Shown here piece after piece: positions 5,858 to 6,100 of a stretch of 6,100 bases of DNA; within the stretch, counting starts at the first letter, position 1, and every line of letters starts with the position of its first letter. This DNA is from CAWJHE01 sp964614855 (GTDB lineage Bacteria; Chloroflexota; Anaerolineae; Anaerolineales; UBA4823). The stretch lies in assembly GCA_964614855.1 (NCBI GenBank), contig CAZTMX010000175.1:1-6100 (forward strand), in the 5' to 3' direction. Both the position numbers and the translations under genes were made by a program. The notes below the pieces were generated by a model. That model was not told the DNA's origin. It saw only the letters and a program-made list of their open reading frames with translations, and searched no databases.

Positions 5858-5891
5858 ATAGATGATAGTAACAATTGTCACAATCATCTAT
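5858..5891. promoter_or_regulatory. 34-bp imperfect palindrome upstream of the operon promoter
   Basis: Centred at 5874/5875, 15 of 17 position pairs are complementary. The outer arms are ATAGATGAT and ATCATCTAT, and the core is GTaACAATTGTcAC with one mismatch pair. It lies upstream of the TATAAT box for the minus-strand operon, between it and a possible divergent gene. No T-run follows on either side, so it is more like a protein-binding site than an intrinsic terminator. Confidence 0.5.
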
Positions 5892-5945
5892 TGGGATAAT
5901 CTTCAGTTAGCTATAGCGTTTTGGAATAAGGGAATAGATTGGAAA

Positions 5946-5986
5946 GGCTGCCAGGCTTCCAAGGGGATGGAGGCGTGCTGGCAGCC
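5946..5986. other. strong 16-bp hairpin in intergenic region
   Basis: GGCTGCCAG at 5946-5954 pairs perfectly with CTGGCAGCC at 5978-5986. Inside, GCTTCCA at 5955-5961 pairs with TGGAGGC at 5968-5974 with one G-U wobble when read as + strand RNA, leaving a six-base loop and a three-base bulge (GTG). On the minus strand the stem is followed by only TTT, so it would be a poor intrinsic terminator for a gene entering from the right. It could instead be leader RNA structure for the + strand frame that begins at 6004. Confidence 0.5.
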
Positions 5987-6003
5987 GTTGATGGACCAAC
6001 AAG

Positions 6004-6100
6004 ATGGTAAAAATTATTAGCCGCGATAAACTCGGCTTACCTCAAAATCAGGGGCAAGAAGACACTGCGCTGGATCAATTCCTGTTGAAGTTCCACTGCG
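6004..6100 (+). CDS. possible divergent gene, 5' end only, runs off window
   Basis: An open frame of 32 full codons from ATG 6004 reads MVKIISRDKLGLPQNQGQED and continues to the window edge without a stop. Its composition looks protein-like, with a short hydrophobic strand followed by polar and acidic residues. The ribosome site is weak (TGGA about 8 bases before). If real, 5767-6003 is a shared divergent control region and the hairpin at 5946-5986 lies in this gene's leader. A minus-strand frame ending with TAA at 6017-6019 is open over the same stretch, so a convergent upstream gene tail is the alternative. I do not recognise a family. Confidence 0.35.
   Translation, partial: MVKIISRDKLGLPQNQGQEDTALDQFLLKFHC

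Noticed and set aside
6017..6100. C-terminal tail of a minus-strand gene entering from the right, ending with TAA at 6017-6019
   Set aside because: Open for 27 codons only and without recognisable motif. It cannot be excluded, but the + strand frame with a start looks slightly more protein-like.
1..6100. tRNA, rRNA, CRISPR, insertion sequence
   Set aside because: No spaced identical repeats, transposase frame, terminal repeats or RNA gene signature seen. This was judged by eye.

Overview
The window holds one minus-strand gene cluster of seven genes plus the start of an eighth, read from right (about 5766) to left (1). In transcription order: an ArsR-family repressor; a TusA-type sulfur carrier; an MvhD-like protein that has lost most [2Fe-2S] cysteines; a short HdrA-like flavoprotein with internal ferredoxin clusters; a long HdrA-like flavoprotein with an N-terminal HdrA domain and C-terminal ferredoxin; a small coiled-coil/winged-helix protein; a QmoC-like HdrC-HdrE membrane fusion; and a gene cut by the left window edge, of which only 12 residues are seen. 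Junctions from tusA to the QmoC-like gene are a few bases or overlaps, so this looks like one operon.

How the parts may work together (inference): two HdrA-type flavoproteins and a heme-type membrane subunit with two [4Fe-4S] sites match the QmoABC plan, which links cytoplasmic sulfur redox chemistry to the quinone pool. The differences are the sulfur relay protein TusA in front, a separate and degenerate MvhD (in QmoB this domain is fused), a winged-helix gene placed inside the set, and no aprAB or HdrB-type CCG protein in the window. The substrate is therefore unknown; persulfide-linked electron transfer to or from quinones is the simplest idea, by analogy with TusA-associated sHdr sulfur oxidation loci and ArsR-type sulfane-sulfur sensors.

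The right end, 5767-6100, is non-coding or at most the edge of a divergent gene. It has a consensus TATAAT -10 box for the operon, dyads overlapping the -10/start region, a 34-bp imperfect dyad upstream, and a strong 16-bp hairpin at 5946-5986. An open frame from ATG 6004 on the + strand runs off the window.

The organism is a bacterium of moderate GC content. Multiple Fe-S flavoproteins point to anaerobic or low-oxygen energy metabolism. Chloroflexota (Anaerolineae) or a sulfur-cycling Desulfobacterota-like lineage are possible, but the sequence alone does not decide this.
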